64,000 nt of DNA from Thalassia testudinum (lineage: Eukaryota; Streptophyta; Magnoliopsida; Alismatales; Hydrocharitaceae): assembly GCA_037157565.1 (NCBI GenBank), contig JAZHRO010000073.1:11972501-12036500 (forward strand), in the 5' to 3' direction. Position numbers and translations under genes: made by a program. This document shows, piece after piece, positions 1-10,640 of the stretch (its first letter is position 1; every line of letters begins with the position of its first letter). Below the pieces are notes generated by a model. The model made no database searches, was not told the DNA's origin, and saw only the letters and a list, made by a program, of their open reading frames with translations.

Positions 1-815
1 TCCTAGATAGGGGAGTATCTAGGGTCATCCAAGGAGGCTAAATGTTTGCAAAATTAATTCTCTTTCTTACAAAATAGATCTCAACTTTCTTTTTGGTATT
101 TTAATTATGTAATTTTTTTATTTTGAAAAGACGAAGGCAAAATGTGAATTGTAGCGGAAAGTACTAACACCTATAATTACTTAACTAACACTTAAGAGAT
201 AAATATATCCTCTTCCTAAGCTCACTCTAGGCAAGTGGAGGCCAAGAGTAATTAGGAAGAAGAGGTGAAACAAGTGCTAGAACCAAAAACAACAATTGCA
301 ATAGAAAGTAAAAAGAAGGCAATTTGATTAACTAGAATTTGTGTTCTTTTCCAAGACAAGTAGAGGAATGCTTTTACTAGAAATGAAAAAATCTAAAAGC
401 AATAAAAGAAACACAAATCCTCTTGCAAAATTTAAATAAAGAAAGCCTTCTTGCTCCAAGCCTAGATGCTCCTTGGCTTGAAAAGAGTGCCTCCTTCTTC
501 TCCTTCCTTGACAGCTCCTCCAAGGTGGATGCTACCACCTTCAATGCTCTCCTCCAAGGGGTGGGCATGCACCACCCTCAAGATCTCCACCAAGGTGGTG
601 TGGACCACCTTCAAGATCTCCTCCAAAGATCTTCCTTGCCTGGCTTCTCCTTTGGTTGGAGTGGCTCAAGAGAGAAGGGAAGAGGGGAAGGCACCAAAGG
701 GACAGAATATCCCCTTAATCTTCTCCTTCTTCTTCTTCTCTCTTGGGAGTGGGCTCTAGGTAGAATATGAGAGTGAATTTGCTAGCCAAGGATGGTTTGA
801 ATGGTGGTGAAAGTG

Positions 816-830
816 GTCTTTTTATAGGGT
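816..830 (-). promoter_or_regulatory. TATA box of LTR A1
   Basis: The minus strand reads ACCCTATAAAAAGAC, a good plant TATA box. It lies about 1.3 kb into the LTR and is followed by the likely R-U5 part. This fits the position of TATA boxes in the other long LTRs of the window. Confidence 0.55.
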
Positions 831-1189
831 AGGACGGAGGGTTAAGGTGACTCTTGAAATGGAGGGCTAAGATATGAAGATGTAGGTGGTTGGGGATCCT
901 ATGGCTAAGTGTAACTGGCGCCAACCCAAGGGGTGCCATGGCGTGGTTATGGTGGTGAAAGAGCACCTATATTTGGCACCAACTATGGGGCTTCTAGAAA
1001 GTAGGTGAGGTGGATGGTGGAGATGAGTTTAAGGGGAGATGTGTAGTGGAGATGAAGGGGATTTTTGGAGGGAAAAGTGGCGCCAACAAAGGGGTAGTTA
1101 GGGTGGTTTTGGTGCCACATTTAAGTGTCTTTTGGAGGTGGTGGGTAGGCTAGGTTGGTGCCAAGTAGGTTTAGCTTATGTGGAGCTTA

Positions 1190-1930
1190 GGTGGAGCTAC
1201 TTGGTGGAGTTGTTAGGTAGGGTTTTTGGTGGTATAGGCCATGGAAGTTGGAGCATAGCTAAGCTAAGATAAGCTAAGCTAGCTTAGCTAATGGAGGAGT
1301 AGAGGAGGAGGTGTTGGAGCTAGGGTTTGGAGGGAGGAGCTGGTTCTGAAGAATCTGGAGCTGAAGTGGAGCAGGCAGGTGCTGAAGAGGTCAACATGGG
1401 GCTACTCTGGCTGGCTTAGCTTGCTAGTTCTTTGCTAGCTACTAAGCCAATCTAAAGTGAGGTGGCTTCTGTTGAATGGAGCTGAGGTGAGCTGGGTCTG
1501 GTGCTCCCGGGGAGGTTTGAGCTGGTTGAGATAGCTAAGGTAGCTTAGCTCAATTAGCTTGAGCTAAGTTGGGTCCCCAGGAGCTGGACTTGAGCTTCCT
1601 GAGCTGGGATGAGTTCTTCTTCAGCTGGCTGGAGTTGAGTGGAGCTGGATGTAGCTGGATCTGAGCTGGGGTGAACTCCAGTCAACTCAACTAAGCTAGC
1701 TAGAGCTCCCTGTGGACTAGTGGGAGCTGAGATAAGCTAGACTCAACTAAGTTGAGCTGGATCTAAGCTGACTTGAGCTAGGGTGAGCTAAGATGAGCTC
1801 TCTCGAGCTTCCATTCAGCTAAGATTAGCTGAATGGAGCTGGGATGAGCAAACCCTAGTCCACGTGAGCTAGGTTCCAGCTGTGGTGAGCTGGATCTTAC
1901 TTAGTTCCAGCTAGTCTGAGCTCCTTCTTC
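1190..1930. repeat. AGCT/TTAGCTAA palindrome-rich array in U3 of A1
   Basis: Dense, irregular repetition of AGCT and its extensions (AGCTNAGCT, TTAGCT, GAGCTGG) covers about 740 bases. It lies upstream of the TATA box of the LTR. The homologous LTR at 58240 has the same array at about 58460-59040. The units are dispersed short words, not a fixed-period tandem repeat. Confidence 0.7.
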
Positions 1931-2364
1931 ACCAATTGCCTTCTTGAGTGCTAGGGTTTTAAGGATCTGTATATCTGTTCATCCCTAACACCCACAAAAA
2001 TGTATTAAATAACAAAAGAAAATGCAATGCCTGCCTAACCTAGTTAATTCCTAAATGCAGCCCAAAAACCCCTCTGCGGAGTAAAATCCTAAGAGCTAGG
2101 TTTGTTTTAGTGCATAAGAATGATGATAAATTGGTGTTTATCATGGACATCTTTTATTGGCAGGTTTCAGGATCAATATTTTTATTTTGATTCTGACCCG
2201 CACTTGTGAATTCTTAAATTCTTCTTTGTATATATATTATGCCTAGCTAAAGGCATTAAATTTAGCACGTGTTTATATTTCACGTTCTCTGTGGAGCTGA
2301 CCGAATTCCTCACGTTATTCAGGTGATATTATGTTTACTCCATCTTTTCATGTCTTTATTTGTA

Positions 2365-2398
2365 CAATGAGGATATTGCATCATTTTGGCATGGGGGG
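2365..2398 (+). other. CAATG hairpin plus first G-tract (A2)
   Basis: CAATG AGGA TATTG (2365-2378) can form a 5-bp stem with one G-U pair and a 4-nt loop. It is followed 10 nt later by GGCATGGGGGG (2388-2398). The same arrangement occurs in A4, A5, A6, A7 and A10 just downstream of the last ORF. Confidence 0.6.
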
Positions 2399-2820
2399 AT
2401 GGATAATCAATTCCTGAAGTCATTTTGTTAACACCGTAAATTTCTTTTAGTTTCTTATATAAAAAAAATTGAAAATTTGAAAAAGATAAAAAAAGAAAGA
2501 AATTAGGAAAAGAGAACTTAGGCATTTGGAAGTTATTAACTTTAGGAAATGATACAATAGGACCTGAATACTTAGACTCTTCAGGTCTTCAGGCTTAATT
2601 TACCCGGGTATCCTCTCGAATGTGGACTTAATCTCGAGTCCTCGCCAATTATAATTCATTTTAATTTGGTAAATAATTTGGGATGATAAGTATACGACTT
2701 ATCAACCTGCCCTCTGATTTGGAGGGATTTTAAGGCTAAGCATCTACACACTATTCGCACTGACTCACTTTCCGGCAATTTTTACGGAAATTGGGTAGCT
2801 AATGGACCGACTTGGGTGGT

Positions 2821-2880
2821 ATGGCTGGCAAGTTGTCGATGGTAACAGCTCATCGGTCGGTTGTCCAAAGCCCAGCCACA
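2821..2880 (+). other. Structured ~60-nt motif, copy 1 (A2)
   Basis: The outer arms TGGCTGG (2822-2828) and CCAGCCA (2872-2878) are perfectly complementary. An inner stem GATG/CATC (2838-2841 with 2851-2854) encloses a loop containing GTAACAGC. A second copy lies 211 nt downstream, and homologous pairs exist in A4 and A10. Confidence 0.6.
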
Positions 2881-3030
2881 AGACCATTTCCATTGTACTG
2901 TCTTTAGGTAAATCTTAGATCAGGAAAGGCACCTACATAGAAAAAAAAATAGAGAAGAAAAGAAAAAAAAAAGAAACACCCAAAAAGAAAAAAAAGTTTA
3001 AAATAATAAAGCCACACTTCACCACACAAG

Positions 3031-3090
3031 TATGGCTGGAAAGTGGTCATGGGTAACAGCCCATTGGCCAATTGTCCAGAGCCCAGCTCA
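3031..3090 (+). other. Structured ~60-nt motif, copy 2 (A2)
   Basis: TGGCTGG (3033-3039) faces CCAGCTCA (3083-3090), a weaker outer stem. The inner stem ATGGG/CCCAT (3049-3053 with 3060-3064) is perfect, with loop TAACAG. An A-rich tract (about 2938-3000) separates it from copy 1. Confidence 0.6.
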
Positions 3091-3620
3091 AAAAAATGCA
3101 CAATAATTCCTAAAACATGTAGGGAAGAAGCAGGGAAGTAGAATAAATCGAGGAGATATACACTAGGTTCACTCTTGTGTTGACCCCATAAATAAAAGAA
3201 GTAGGGAATAAGCTATCAATCATAAAGATAAACCTTTAGGCAAGGTCACCTAGGGTCGTAGAAACCCGAAGTCTATCCCAACGACCATTTTGTGAATCTA
3301 TCACTTTTTCACAAAGATGCTTAGTACTTAGAGTCCTTTTCGAGTCTTGGACGGGTTGGGTAGCCGTAAAAGGTTATACTAGAACTCTCAAAATCCAAAA
3401 GTACAAAAAATTAGAAAAGAAGAAGAAGAAAAAAAAGTATCTTCCCTTTTCAAATAAGGTAAGGACTTGGGTGGCCTGCATTTTGGCGGACGCCCGAGTA
3501 CCATTGAGTCTCCGTGGTTTAGGACCTTAGTTGAAATATTCTATTGTTAATAAACAACTTAGGCTTAATCAATCAAGTCCTAATTCTATTTTTATACATA
3601 GCATGTAGTTTAATTTTGTT

Positions 3621-3650
3621 AGGGACTAGCAAAAGATAGGCATGGGGGTA
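3621..3650 (+). other. 3' polypurine tract box of A2
   Basis: AGGGACTAGC followed by AAAAGATAGG and CATGGGGGTA directly precedes the LTR start. A nearly identical box precedes the LTRs at 26129 and 58240. In LTR retrotransposons this tract primes plus-strand synthesis. Confidence 0.75.
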
Positions 3651-3757
3651 CGATATAGACAAATCCATTTAGGTTAAAATGCCTATACATGCATGTTCCT
3701 AGGCTTAGATTTGCATTTCATGGTATAAATATTGTATAGCATGCACCATTCTGCATT
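3651..3757 (+). mobile_element. A2 3' LTR, first ~107 bases (in original orientation)
   Basis: The sequence aligns with the first ~105 bases of the A4 LTRs (14704 and 26129): similar ATGCATGTTC, TATAAATATTGTATA and GCATTTAGA words in the same order. The expected TG terminus appears as CG. At about 3758 the LTR becomes a sequence also found inverted at 5676-5735. The remainder of the LTR is present on the minus strand at 4394-5735. Confidence 0.65.
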
Positions 3758-3847
3758 TAGAATAGTTGTATATATTTTAGGTTAATTAGGTCCTTTTTAT
3801 GGACATGAAGGAAGGAGATGACCGAAGAAGTTGTATATATTTTAGGT

Positions 3848-4393
3848 TAATTAGGATCTTATTTGCATGCCAAATAATTAAATATCAGTATACCAAGGAA
3901 GTCTAGTACCAATGCTTAGCAGATGTTCATCCAGAAAATGTTCAATAATAGGTCCGGAAGGGTCAATGACCGAAGAAGGAAGATGGGATAAATGGTCAGC
4001 AACCACATTCCACATTCCTGCCTTATTACGTATCTCGAGGTCAAATTCTTGCAAGAGCAATATCCACGAATCAACCTCAATTTAGCATCCTTCTTTGCAG
4101 GTGCCTTACAGCTGTGTGATCCGAGTAGATAATGACATAGGATCCCAAGATGCATGATATGAATTTCTCCATACCAAATACTACAACCAACAATTGTTTC
4201 TCTATAATTGTATAATTACGTTGAGCCTCGTCCAGTGTCTTGCTGGCATAATACATTACCATCAGTTTCCCATTGATCTTTTGCCCAAGTACCGCTCCTA
4301 CCGCGTAGTCAAACGCATTGCACATGATCTCGAACAACTAAGACTAATTAGGAGATTGTAGGATGAGACCCTGGTGGTTGTGCGTGTTTCGCA
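3848..4393 (-). pseudogene. A3: RNase H fragment of Athila-type pol
   Basis: On the minus strand this encodes the RNase H domain of a Ty3/gypsy polyprotein. The order is an LQSPN-type lead, FEIMCNAFDYAVGAVLGQ (where A4 has TDASN, so the first catalytic Asp is changed), YASKTLDEAQRNYT, EKQLL, GSYVIIYSDHTAVRHL, then DLEIRNKAG and VADHLSHLPS. The reading frame changes at least twice and there are stops before FEIM, so it is dead. It starts immediately after the A2 LTR end (4394) without a PBS. The simplest reading is that A2 inserted into A3 pol just upstream of RNase H. Its natural continuation, integrase, lies at 5736 on the plus strand because of the local inversion. Confidence 0.8.
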
Positions 4394-5065
4394 TGTTAGA
4401 AATCAGGGTTACAAGTAACCCATCGTCATAGTTGCAAAACACGTCGATCAGATAAAATTTATACCAAAATTCCAAGGGAGTCCTAGGTCGAACACAGGGA
4501 GGCGACGTTTACTTTAATTTAAAACTACGCTTCGATTTTATTTGTTTTTGGTCATTTGTATCTTCTCGAAGTTTTTTGGTATTTTTAGCAAGCAAGAAAT
4601 TCGGTCAATGAAAACTTTTTCCACTTGCAAAAATAAGAGAGAGGGAGAAAAAGAGAGAGAAACAATTATCTATTCATAAAGAATTGTTTGTTACACTATG
4701 ACAGCAGAAAATTTACACTACGAAAGTGTTAAAAAATAGAATGAGGTGAGAGAAATCCCCCTCGACGGTTGCTTGGAGGTTGACTCACTCTGACGTCACC
4801 GGGAGGAAGGTGGTGAGGAGTGGGACGAAGGAGGATAGAGCCGGAGGACAAAGGATGGGGCAGGACGGCGTCGCGGCGAGGATCTTCTTCCTGAAAGGGC
4901 GGTGAGAGGACGGCCATGGGATGCTCCACGAATGGGGATGAGAGGTGGGAAAACTATTTGATTTTCTACTCTAGAGGAGCATCCCGAGCTTGGGACAAGC
5001 TTTCTCTAGAGCCTTGGAGGTGGTGAGAGGAAGAAAGGAAGAGATGGATTGGAATGTGGTGGGTA

Positions 5066-5077
5066 GGTCCTTTTATA
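5066..5077 (-). promoter_or_regulatory. TATA box of the A2 LTR
   Basis: The minus strand reads CACTATAAAAGGACC around this site, matching ACTATAAAAGGAGACC of the A4 LTRs (15714 and 27143). Confidence 0.6.
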
Positions 5078-5111
5078 GTGGAGGAGGAAGAACAAATTCA
5101 TATCTGGGTCA

Positions 5112-5150
5112 TTAGTGATGGCCGTAAACGTTGCTACAGCCATCGCTGAA
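5112..5150 (-). promoter_or_regulatory. U3 inverted repeat upstream of TATA (A2)
   Basis: TTAGTGATGGC (5112-5122) can pair with GCCATCGCTGA (5139-5149) through 11 positions, two of them G-U. On the minus strand it lies about 35 bases upstream of the TATA box. It is comparable in sequence and position to the perfect palindrome in A4 and to the one in A10. Confidence 0.45.
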
Positions 5151-5735
5151 GATTCGCACCATTCAATACTCTCGCTGGCTCGTGCATCACGTGCCATGTT
5201 GCACGCGCACGCTATGCGCCCATGCTAGCTGCGCTCACGCCCACTGCACTCATGCCCACTGCTGCGCATGCTGTCGATGCTGCTGTTGCACTCACGTACA
5301 CACTGCGCACTATGCTGCTACGTGCGCCCATGCTGTTGTGCGTGCACCGCGGTGCATGTGTGTGCGTGGCGGCCTGGGTTGCACCACATGGTGCGACCAT
5401 GGCCATCCATCTTCATTCCTCTATAGAGGGTGCCGCCGTGCTCGGATCGAATTGATTTCCATGTTGTCAAACTATGATCATTGTTTCGAATCCATCTGTA
5501 CGGTCGAATTTTTATCTGAAACCCATAAGGATGTCGCATTGCCCCCAAGCCGTTGATCTTCCTCGGGCTTCATATGATGCTACAGGACTCCAATCTGGAC
5601 GATTTCAGAGGCGTTAAACTCTGATCGTCATCCTAATCAGATCCGTACCATCTGATCATCCATCCAAGGCCTTGAAATAAATCTCCTTCCTATCCATAAA
5701 AAGGACCTAATTAACCTAAAATATATACAACTATT

Positions 5736-6939
5736 CTGATTGGCCAAAAGGCAAGAAAGACAAATTGATTTTAGATGCCAAGTATTATGTCTGGGAAGAT
5801 CCATCACTCTTCCACATTGATGCTGATAAAATCATCTAGAGATGCATTCCCAATACCGAGGTCAATGATATAATCTCTTTCTACCATGACCAGACCTGTG
5901 GTGGCCATTTCTTGAGGCACAAAACCACAGCCAGAATCCTCTAATGCGGATTTTATTGGCCCACACTCTTTAATAATGTACACAGTTACCATAGGGCATG
6001 CACTCGTTGCCAAACCTTAGGCAACATGAGCCATCGCGATATGATGCCCTTGAACCTGATTCTTGTGTGCGAGATTTTTGACATATGGGGGATTGATTTC
6101 ATTGGTCCATTCCTGAATTCAAACGGTTTTGAATATATACTTCTGGTTGTGGACTATTTGTCCAAATAGATAGAAGTCGTTCTGACCTAAATCAATGATA
6201 ATAAAGTTGTGGTCAAATTTATTCATGAGCAAATCTTTTGTAGGTTCAGTATCCCACAAGCAATCATCTCTGATGGGGGGCCCACTTCATGAATGTGTAC
6301 TTCCAGTCCTTGTTGAAGAAATATGGGGTGTTACATCGAATTTCAACTCCATATCATCCCCAAACTAATGGACTGGCTAAGCTCTCCAATTGGGAGATCA
6401 AGAAAATTCTTCTGGTCAGTGCTCGACCTGATAGAAAAGATTGGTCAAATTGACTTGTAGAAGCATTATGGGCCTACAGGACCACCGATAAAGCCTAGGT
6501 AGGGATGTCTCTGTTCAAGTTAGTCTCCAAGAAGGCATGTCACCTTCATGTAGAAATGGAGCACAAGGCCTATTGGGTAGTATGGAATTGCAATTTGGAT
6601 CTTGAGAAGGCCAGAATCCACCGCTATTTGCAAATGAGTGAGATTAATGAACTACGCAATGACACATACGAGAACTCATGTATCTACAAAGAGTGGATTA
6701 AGGCTCTTCATGTCAAGCACATTTCACGAAAGACTTTCTATCCTGGTCAAAAAGTGCCTCTTTTTGATGCCCGACTTAAGCTCTTCCTGGGCAGACTAAG
6801 ATTGAAGTGGATCGGACCTTTTCTAGTCCAGAGAATCTTTGGAAATGGAGCTATCAAAATCAATAAACTCAATCACGACTCGAACACTTTTGTAGTGAAT
6901 GGTCAAAAACTAAAACCATTTATTGAGCTGACTGATTAG
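5736..6939 (+). pseudogene. A3: integrase of Athila-type pol (broken)
   Basis: Integrase would insert the element cDNA into chromosomes. The HHCC zinc-binding region is visible (FYHDQTCGGHF, then CTRC at about 6003-6014), as are the first catalytic Asp (GIDFIGPF, about 6089), the second (ISDGG, about 6269), a PHQTN block near 6360 and the C-terminal region. The last 144 codons (6505-6939) are open and include HLHVEMEHKAYW, NAxLKLFLGRL-like and FVVNGQKLKPF motifs typical of the Athila integrase tail. Several in-frame stops and frameshifts between about 6160 and 6505 make it non-functional. It is the downstream continuation of the RNase H fragment at 3848-4393. Confidence 0.85.
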
Positions 6940-8570
6940 AACTTGGCTAAAGAATCTTTTGATCTCCATTCCTCTTGAGCTGCATTACACCCAACTCATG
7001 GTGGTAAACTTAGCACTTAATGGGAGGCAACCCATCATTTGAAAACCCGAGACCTTTCTTATCCTTTTTGAACTGCATTCCTGCTACGCTTTAGGGTTCA
7101 CACTTTAGAATAACCAACTTCACCTCCAATATTCATATTGGAGCTTGAAATTGTTGACAACAGCCATCCCAACCCGACCACCCACCCTTATAAACCTATT
7201 CTAATATATGAAATAAGCTAAATTCGAACCCACCTTTTGCATTGTGGGGATTGAAAAACTTACTCATGGGGGAGTATTAAATTGCAAAATGACTAGAAAT
7301 TCAATTGTTTTGAAGGGTTCTCACAAAAAAAATTGAATGAAAGGAGAGAAAATCTTTCGAGTTGAATTGCAAATCTTGAAGGAGGAAGAGGAGAAAGACA
7401 CAAAAAGGAAAAGGAGCAAAGAAAAAAATTTGTGTTAGTCCCAGTATGTGATTATCGAATAGTTACCTAACTTTTGGGTTGGATTGAATGATGAATTATG
7501 ACCTAAAGTGCTACACCTTAAGAGATAAGTGAGTGATGCTGACTTTAGGCCTCTAAGGCCTATTTGGGCTTAAAAATGAGTGTTAAGATATGGACTATTC
7601 CTCAAGTGGTTGAGGAAGTTGAGAAGCTGATGATTAAGTTTAAGGCTTAGGAAGTATCTGGCCTCTTTATCTACCCTTTGGTTTGTGGGACTTGGTAACA
7701 TAAGCATCCACATCTCACACTGGCCTAGTAGTGAGCTTAATGAGGAATAAAGCCAAAAAAAAAAATCCTCCATTCTAAAAGAAATGGTTTCTCGAAAATC
7801 TAACTTAGGAACAGCTCAAAAACACAAGTTGATTAGAAGAGTTCCTGTCACATGAGAGGAGTAAATACTCCCCTTGAGGACACATTATAGCATATCATCT
7901 CCTCGACACTTGTCTCTTAGGATATTTAAATATCCTACCGGGGGCTTGTAAGTGCATTGTCCTATTCAGGTGTCATGGGCTGCATTATCCTAAAATATCG
8001 ATTGCCAAAGCCTGAATTAGCTACAGAATACCATGGGCAATACTATCACGAAGTGTTAATTGCCAAGGTTCTAAGGGTTGCCATGGGCAGTTCTATCCTA
8101 AAGCATCAATTGCTAGGGACCCTTCAAGGATCGATGATGGGAGCAAAGAATCTGACACAGATCGTGTTGAGGGCCAATCTAATGTTGGATTTAAAGGAGT
8201 CACAAAAAAATTACAAAAAGAGAAAAATCTCAAAAATATCTCCCTCTCTATTATGAAAAATACACTAGCAAGTTGAACCTGGACCTTTTTACACAAACTC
8301 AAGGGTGCTTTAACCAATGGGGTCAACGAACCCTTGGACAGGCTCTGGGGCCTTAAAAACATTTATTGAAGACTTAAGGCTAAAACTGATCAGGTATGTA
8401 TCTTAGCTGGTACCTGAGTACCTTATGGCCTAGGGTTGGTATTTCAAACTAGTCTTTGGAGGTGTGGCACGATAAGGCATCCTAACGATAAATTCTGGTC
8501 TAGAGATCTGGTTCTGTTCAACAAGATTTTGCTCAAGACTAACAAAAGTTTGACATGGGGGTATAATGGT
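6940..8570 (+). mobile_element. A3: 3' noncoding region
   Basis: Noncoding DNA after integrase. It opens with the TTAGCACTTAATGGGAGG box and a weak first G-tract (CTCATGGGGGAGT, 7264-7276). About 7430-8500 is closely related, in reverse complement, to 32.7-33.8 kb (A5), including the words GCCTCTAAGGCCTATTTGGGC and GCCATGGGCA. A second tract, ACTAACAAAAGTTTGACATGGGGGTAT (split here as a 9-base and a longer part at 8540-8572), marks the likely end. Small open frames at 7957-8256 and on the opposite strand lack family motifs and are not called. Confidence 0.65.
7021..7034 (+). other. TGGGAGGCAACCCA box (A3)
   Basis: An imperfect palindrome TGGG-AGGCAA-CCCA right behind the integrase ORF and a TTAAACTTAGCA-like word. 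The same box follows the last ORF of A6 (36015), A7 (46949, minus) and A10 (62706, minus). Confidence 0.65.
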
Positions 8571-10640
8571 AGCACCATCATCGTCCATTACTGGCCTAAT
8601 TTATCCAAATTCTAGGGATAAATGCTCCTTATTAGAAATAAGGCATAATTCAAGTTTTCCTTGAATTTGAGAAGAAAAAGGGAAATTAAGTTAAATCTAT
8701 TATTTTAATGAGTAATTACAAATACATATTAACTAAGGGGTGATCCTCTGCCTAATGAAAGGTCAAATGAACTTAATTCCCAATAAGTAGGCTTAAACTA
8801 ACTAAATCAGGGTTTTTAAAGACTTGAAGGTTAATTTATAAATAAAAACCCTAATTACAGCCTCACTTCAATTGAAAAGGTTCTGGTAGAAATAAATGTA
8901 ATTTAAACCTTCTAAAAATCATTGAAAAATAGTTTTAGGTTTAGAACATTCACTTTTACAAAATGAACCCATTTTGACCAAAAAATAGAGACCAATGTAA
9001 GAAATTTGATACATTTAGGGTTAAAGTGTAAATTACCTAGTCAAACTTCATCAAAACCCAAATTTGAGGTCACCATTAGATTCCTTGGGTTCAAATTAGG
9101 TTACTCCTAAATTTTGAGCCTAATCAGAGTTCATTTTAACCAAGTTTACATTTTAACCCATTAATGTCTGATTACTGCATAAACCCTCCTACATTTTGAA
9201 TAGTCTTACACCTAAGTACTAAGTTGACATCACGATGACGTTAGCTTCTCATCTTCACAAAAGCGGTAACAAGCGACAACAATTGAACCCATGGCACATG
9301 ACATTTGGTGGAAGATTTGATCAACCAAATCTCAACCAAATCCCACCAATTTTGGTGGGAATGATCTTGAGATCATGCCCTATCAATCAAGCAACGTCTC
9401 AAGCTCCAATTGGGAGAAAATCACTAAGATATGGATGATATCCAAGGAACTCAAATTCACCAAATTTGCAACTAAAACTTGTAAATTTAGGATCATTTGA
9501 TGCGGCATTCTCCTCTATATAAGTGCTTGGACCTTCCCAAGCACATTTTCGAGTGAAATTGGCCCAGATTTCCCCTCTTCTTCCTCTTCTTCTCCAGCAC
9601 CATCAAGCACCATGGAGCTTCTTCATCCCACATCCTCTCCCTCTACCATGTACAATAGGCAGAGGGTTTTCCTTCTTCTTGGTGAGAAGCTCTGTGGTAT
9701 AATTCCCTCTCTTCTGCTCTAACAAACCCCCCTTATTCCTCCTCTCGAATGCACCACCGGCAATCTCCTCTCCTCTTTCTTTCCTTAAATTACCTTAGAG
9801 CTTTCAATCCTCTCGCCTCCAATTAGGTTTTTGGAGCTCTAGAGCTCCATCCATCACCTCTACCACCTTTTCTGACCTCCATCATCGACAACCAACGCCA
9901 CCTTCACCATCTCATCTCATCCGCCTTCCCCTAACCCAATTAACTTAGGCAAAAGCTCCTCCTCACCCTCTCCAAGGTTTTTCCCAAGCTATTGAACCTT
10001 ACATTTCCCCCATCACCATTCACCATCACCACCGACAGAGCTTCTTCGAAGCTTCTCCGTCACCACCCTCCATCCACTCTCTCTCCCAATAGCCATAGGA
10101 CCTTACTCTAACATGGTCCATCGAAGCTTGTAGTTTATCTAATTGAGGTCGAGAGGCCAAGTTATTGAGTACAGGTATCAGCCGAAAGCCACGTCTTCTC
10201 CGGCGTCGAGCACCAATGTCTGGCAACTCAGTTCGACGAAGACCACCTTCCCTTGTTGTGAAATCATTGTGGCATCTCATCTCAGTTGCAGATTGACAAT
10301 CCCACAACCAGTTATGCATCATCCACCAGCATGCCATCTATGTGATAAAGACGAAGAACTAAGGTGGGTCATTTAGTCCCACCTCATGGAGAAGTCCCTG
10401 AAGTGGCCACAAAAAGGAAATCATCCATTACTGATTCACTCAAGATTCAGGGGATAGGGTCCCCATCCTCCTCATGCGCACACATACCTGCACACATGCA
10501 GGTGTAGGTCTAGGTCCTAACCTAGTTTTGGATCTGATTAGTCTGAGAGGCCTTTGGCTGGAGGCTTTGGGTGAGAGGGGTTGGCTTTTGAGTGAATTTG
10601 GGTCAATTTTTAGCTAAGTGTTGGCTGAGGCTCTTAGTTG
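8571..10640 (+). mobile_element. Possible 3' LTR of A3 (unresolved)
   Basis: It follows the terminal polypurine-like tract of A3, so an LTR is expected. A TATA box at 9514-9522 is followed by a CT-rich, then GC-richer stretch with several small open frames, as in other long LTRs here. I found no second copy, no clean TG...CA ends and no target duplication, so the right boundary is a guess. The sequence from 8700 to 9230 is AT-rich with no recognisable feature. Confidence 0.35.
9514..9522 (+). promoter_or_regulatory. TATA box in LTR-like DNA
   Basis: CTATATAAG in the context TCCTCTATATAAGTGCTTGG, followed by a pyrimidine-rich leader. Confidence 0.45.

Larger units (their letters stand above)
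1..2143 (-). mobile_element. A1: LTR of an Athila-related element, truncated by the window edge
   Basis: Read on the minus strand, an LTR begins at 2143 with TGATAAACACCAATTTATC and runs leftwards past position 1. The same sequence, in the opposite orientation and directly preceded by a polypurine tract, starts the LTR at 58240, which identifies the LTR edge. The U3 part (about 2143 to 830) is rich in AGCT words; a TATA box lies at 816-830 on the minus strand and the rest is R-U5. No polypurine tract lies to the right of 2143, so the flank there is target DNA (A2). This is therefore either the 5' LTR of a minus-strand element continuing to the left or a solo LTR. Short open frames inside it are not conserved and are not called as genes. 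Confidence 0.75.
2144..3650 (+). mobile_element. A2: 3' noncoding region of an Athila-type element
   Basis: This segment matches, in order, the region between integrase and 3' LTR of the complete element A4 (24717-26128). It holds a GCC...GGCATTAAA box near 2242, a CAATG hairpin followed by a G-tract, two copies of a ~60-nt structured motif separated by an A-rich tract, and a terminal polypurine tract. It contains no credible coding sequence. The upstream part of A2, including its coding region, is missing from the window because A1 is inserted at 2143/2144. Confidence 0.75.
3758..5735. other. ~2-kb inverted segment inside the A2/A3 nest
   Basis: About 55-60 bases at 3758-3817 recur as reverse complement at about 5676-5735. 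Between them, the body of the A2 LTR (4394-5735) and an RNase H fragment (3848-4393) are both on the minus strand. The LTR start to the left (3651-3757) and the integrase to the right (5736 onwards) are on the plus strand. Flipping the segment back would make the LTR contiguous and place RNase H upstream of integrase, the normal order. An extra partial copy of the breakpoint sequence at about 3827-3852 suggests a staggered break. This is inference from order and orientation. Confidence 0.55.
4394..5735 (-). mobile_element. A2 3' LTR, remaining body (inverted)
   Basis: Read on the minus strand this is the rest of an Athila LTR of the A4 family. It has a GC-rich U3, a pyrimidine-rich leader with CTCTCT runs (about 4621-4660), the U5 words CGTCGCCTCCCTGTGTTCG, and a TG...CA end at 4394. 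It lacks the first ~105 bases, which are found at 3651-3757. A TATA box at 5066-5077 and a U3 palindrome at 5112-5150 sit in the same order as in A4. GC-rich open frames in both directions (for example 5131-5556) are composition artefacts inside U3. Confidence 0.65.

Noticed and set aside
5131..5556. 141-codon frame rich in Cys/His/Ala
   Set aside because: Lies in the CpG-rich U3 of the inverted A2 LTR with long open frames in other phases; the Cys/His come from repeated TGC/CAC words.
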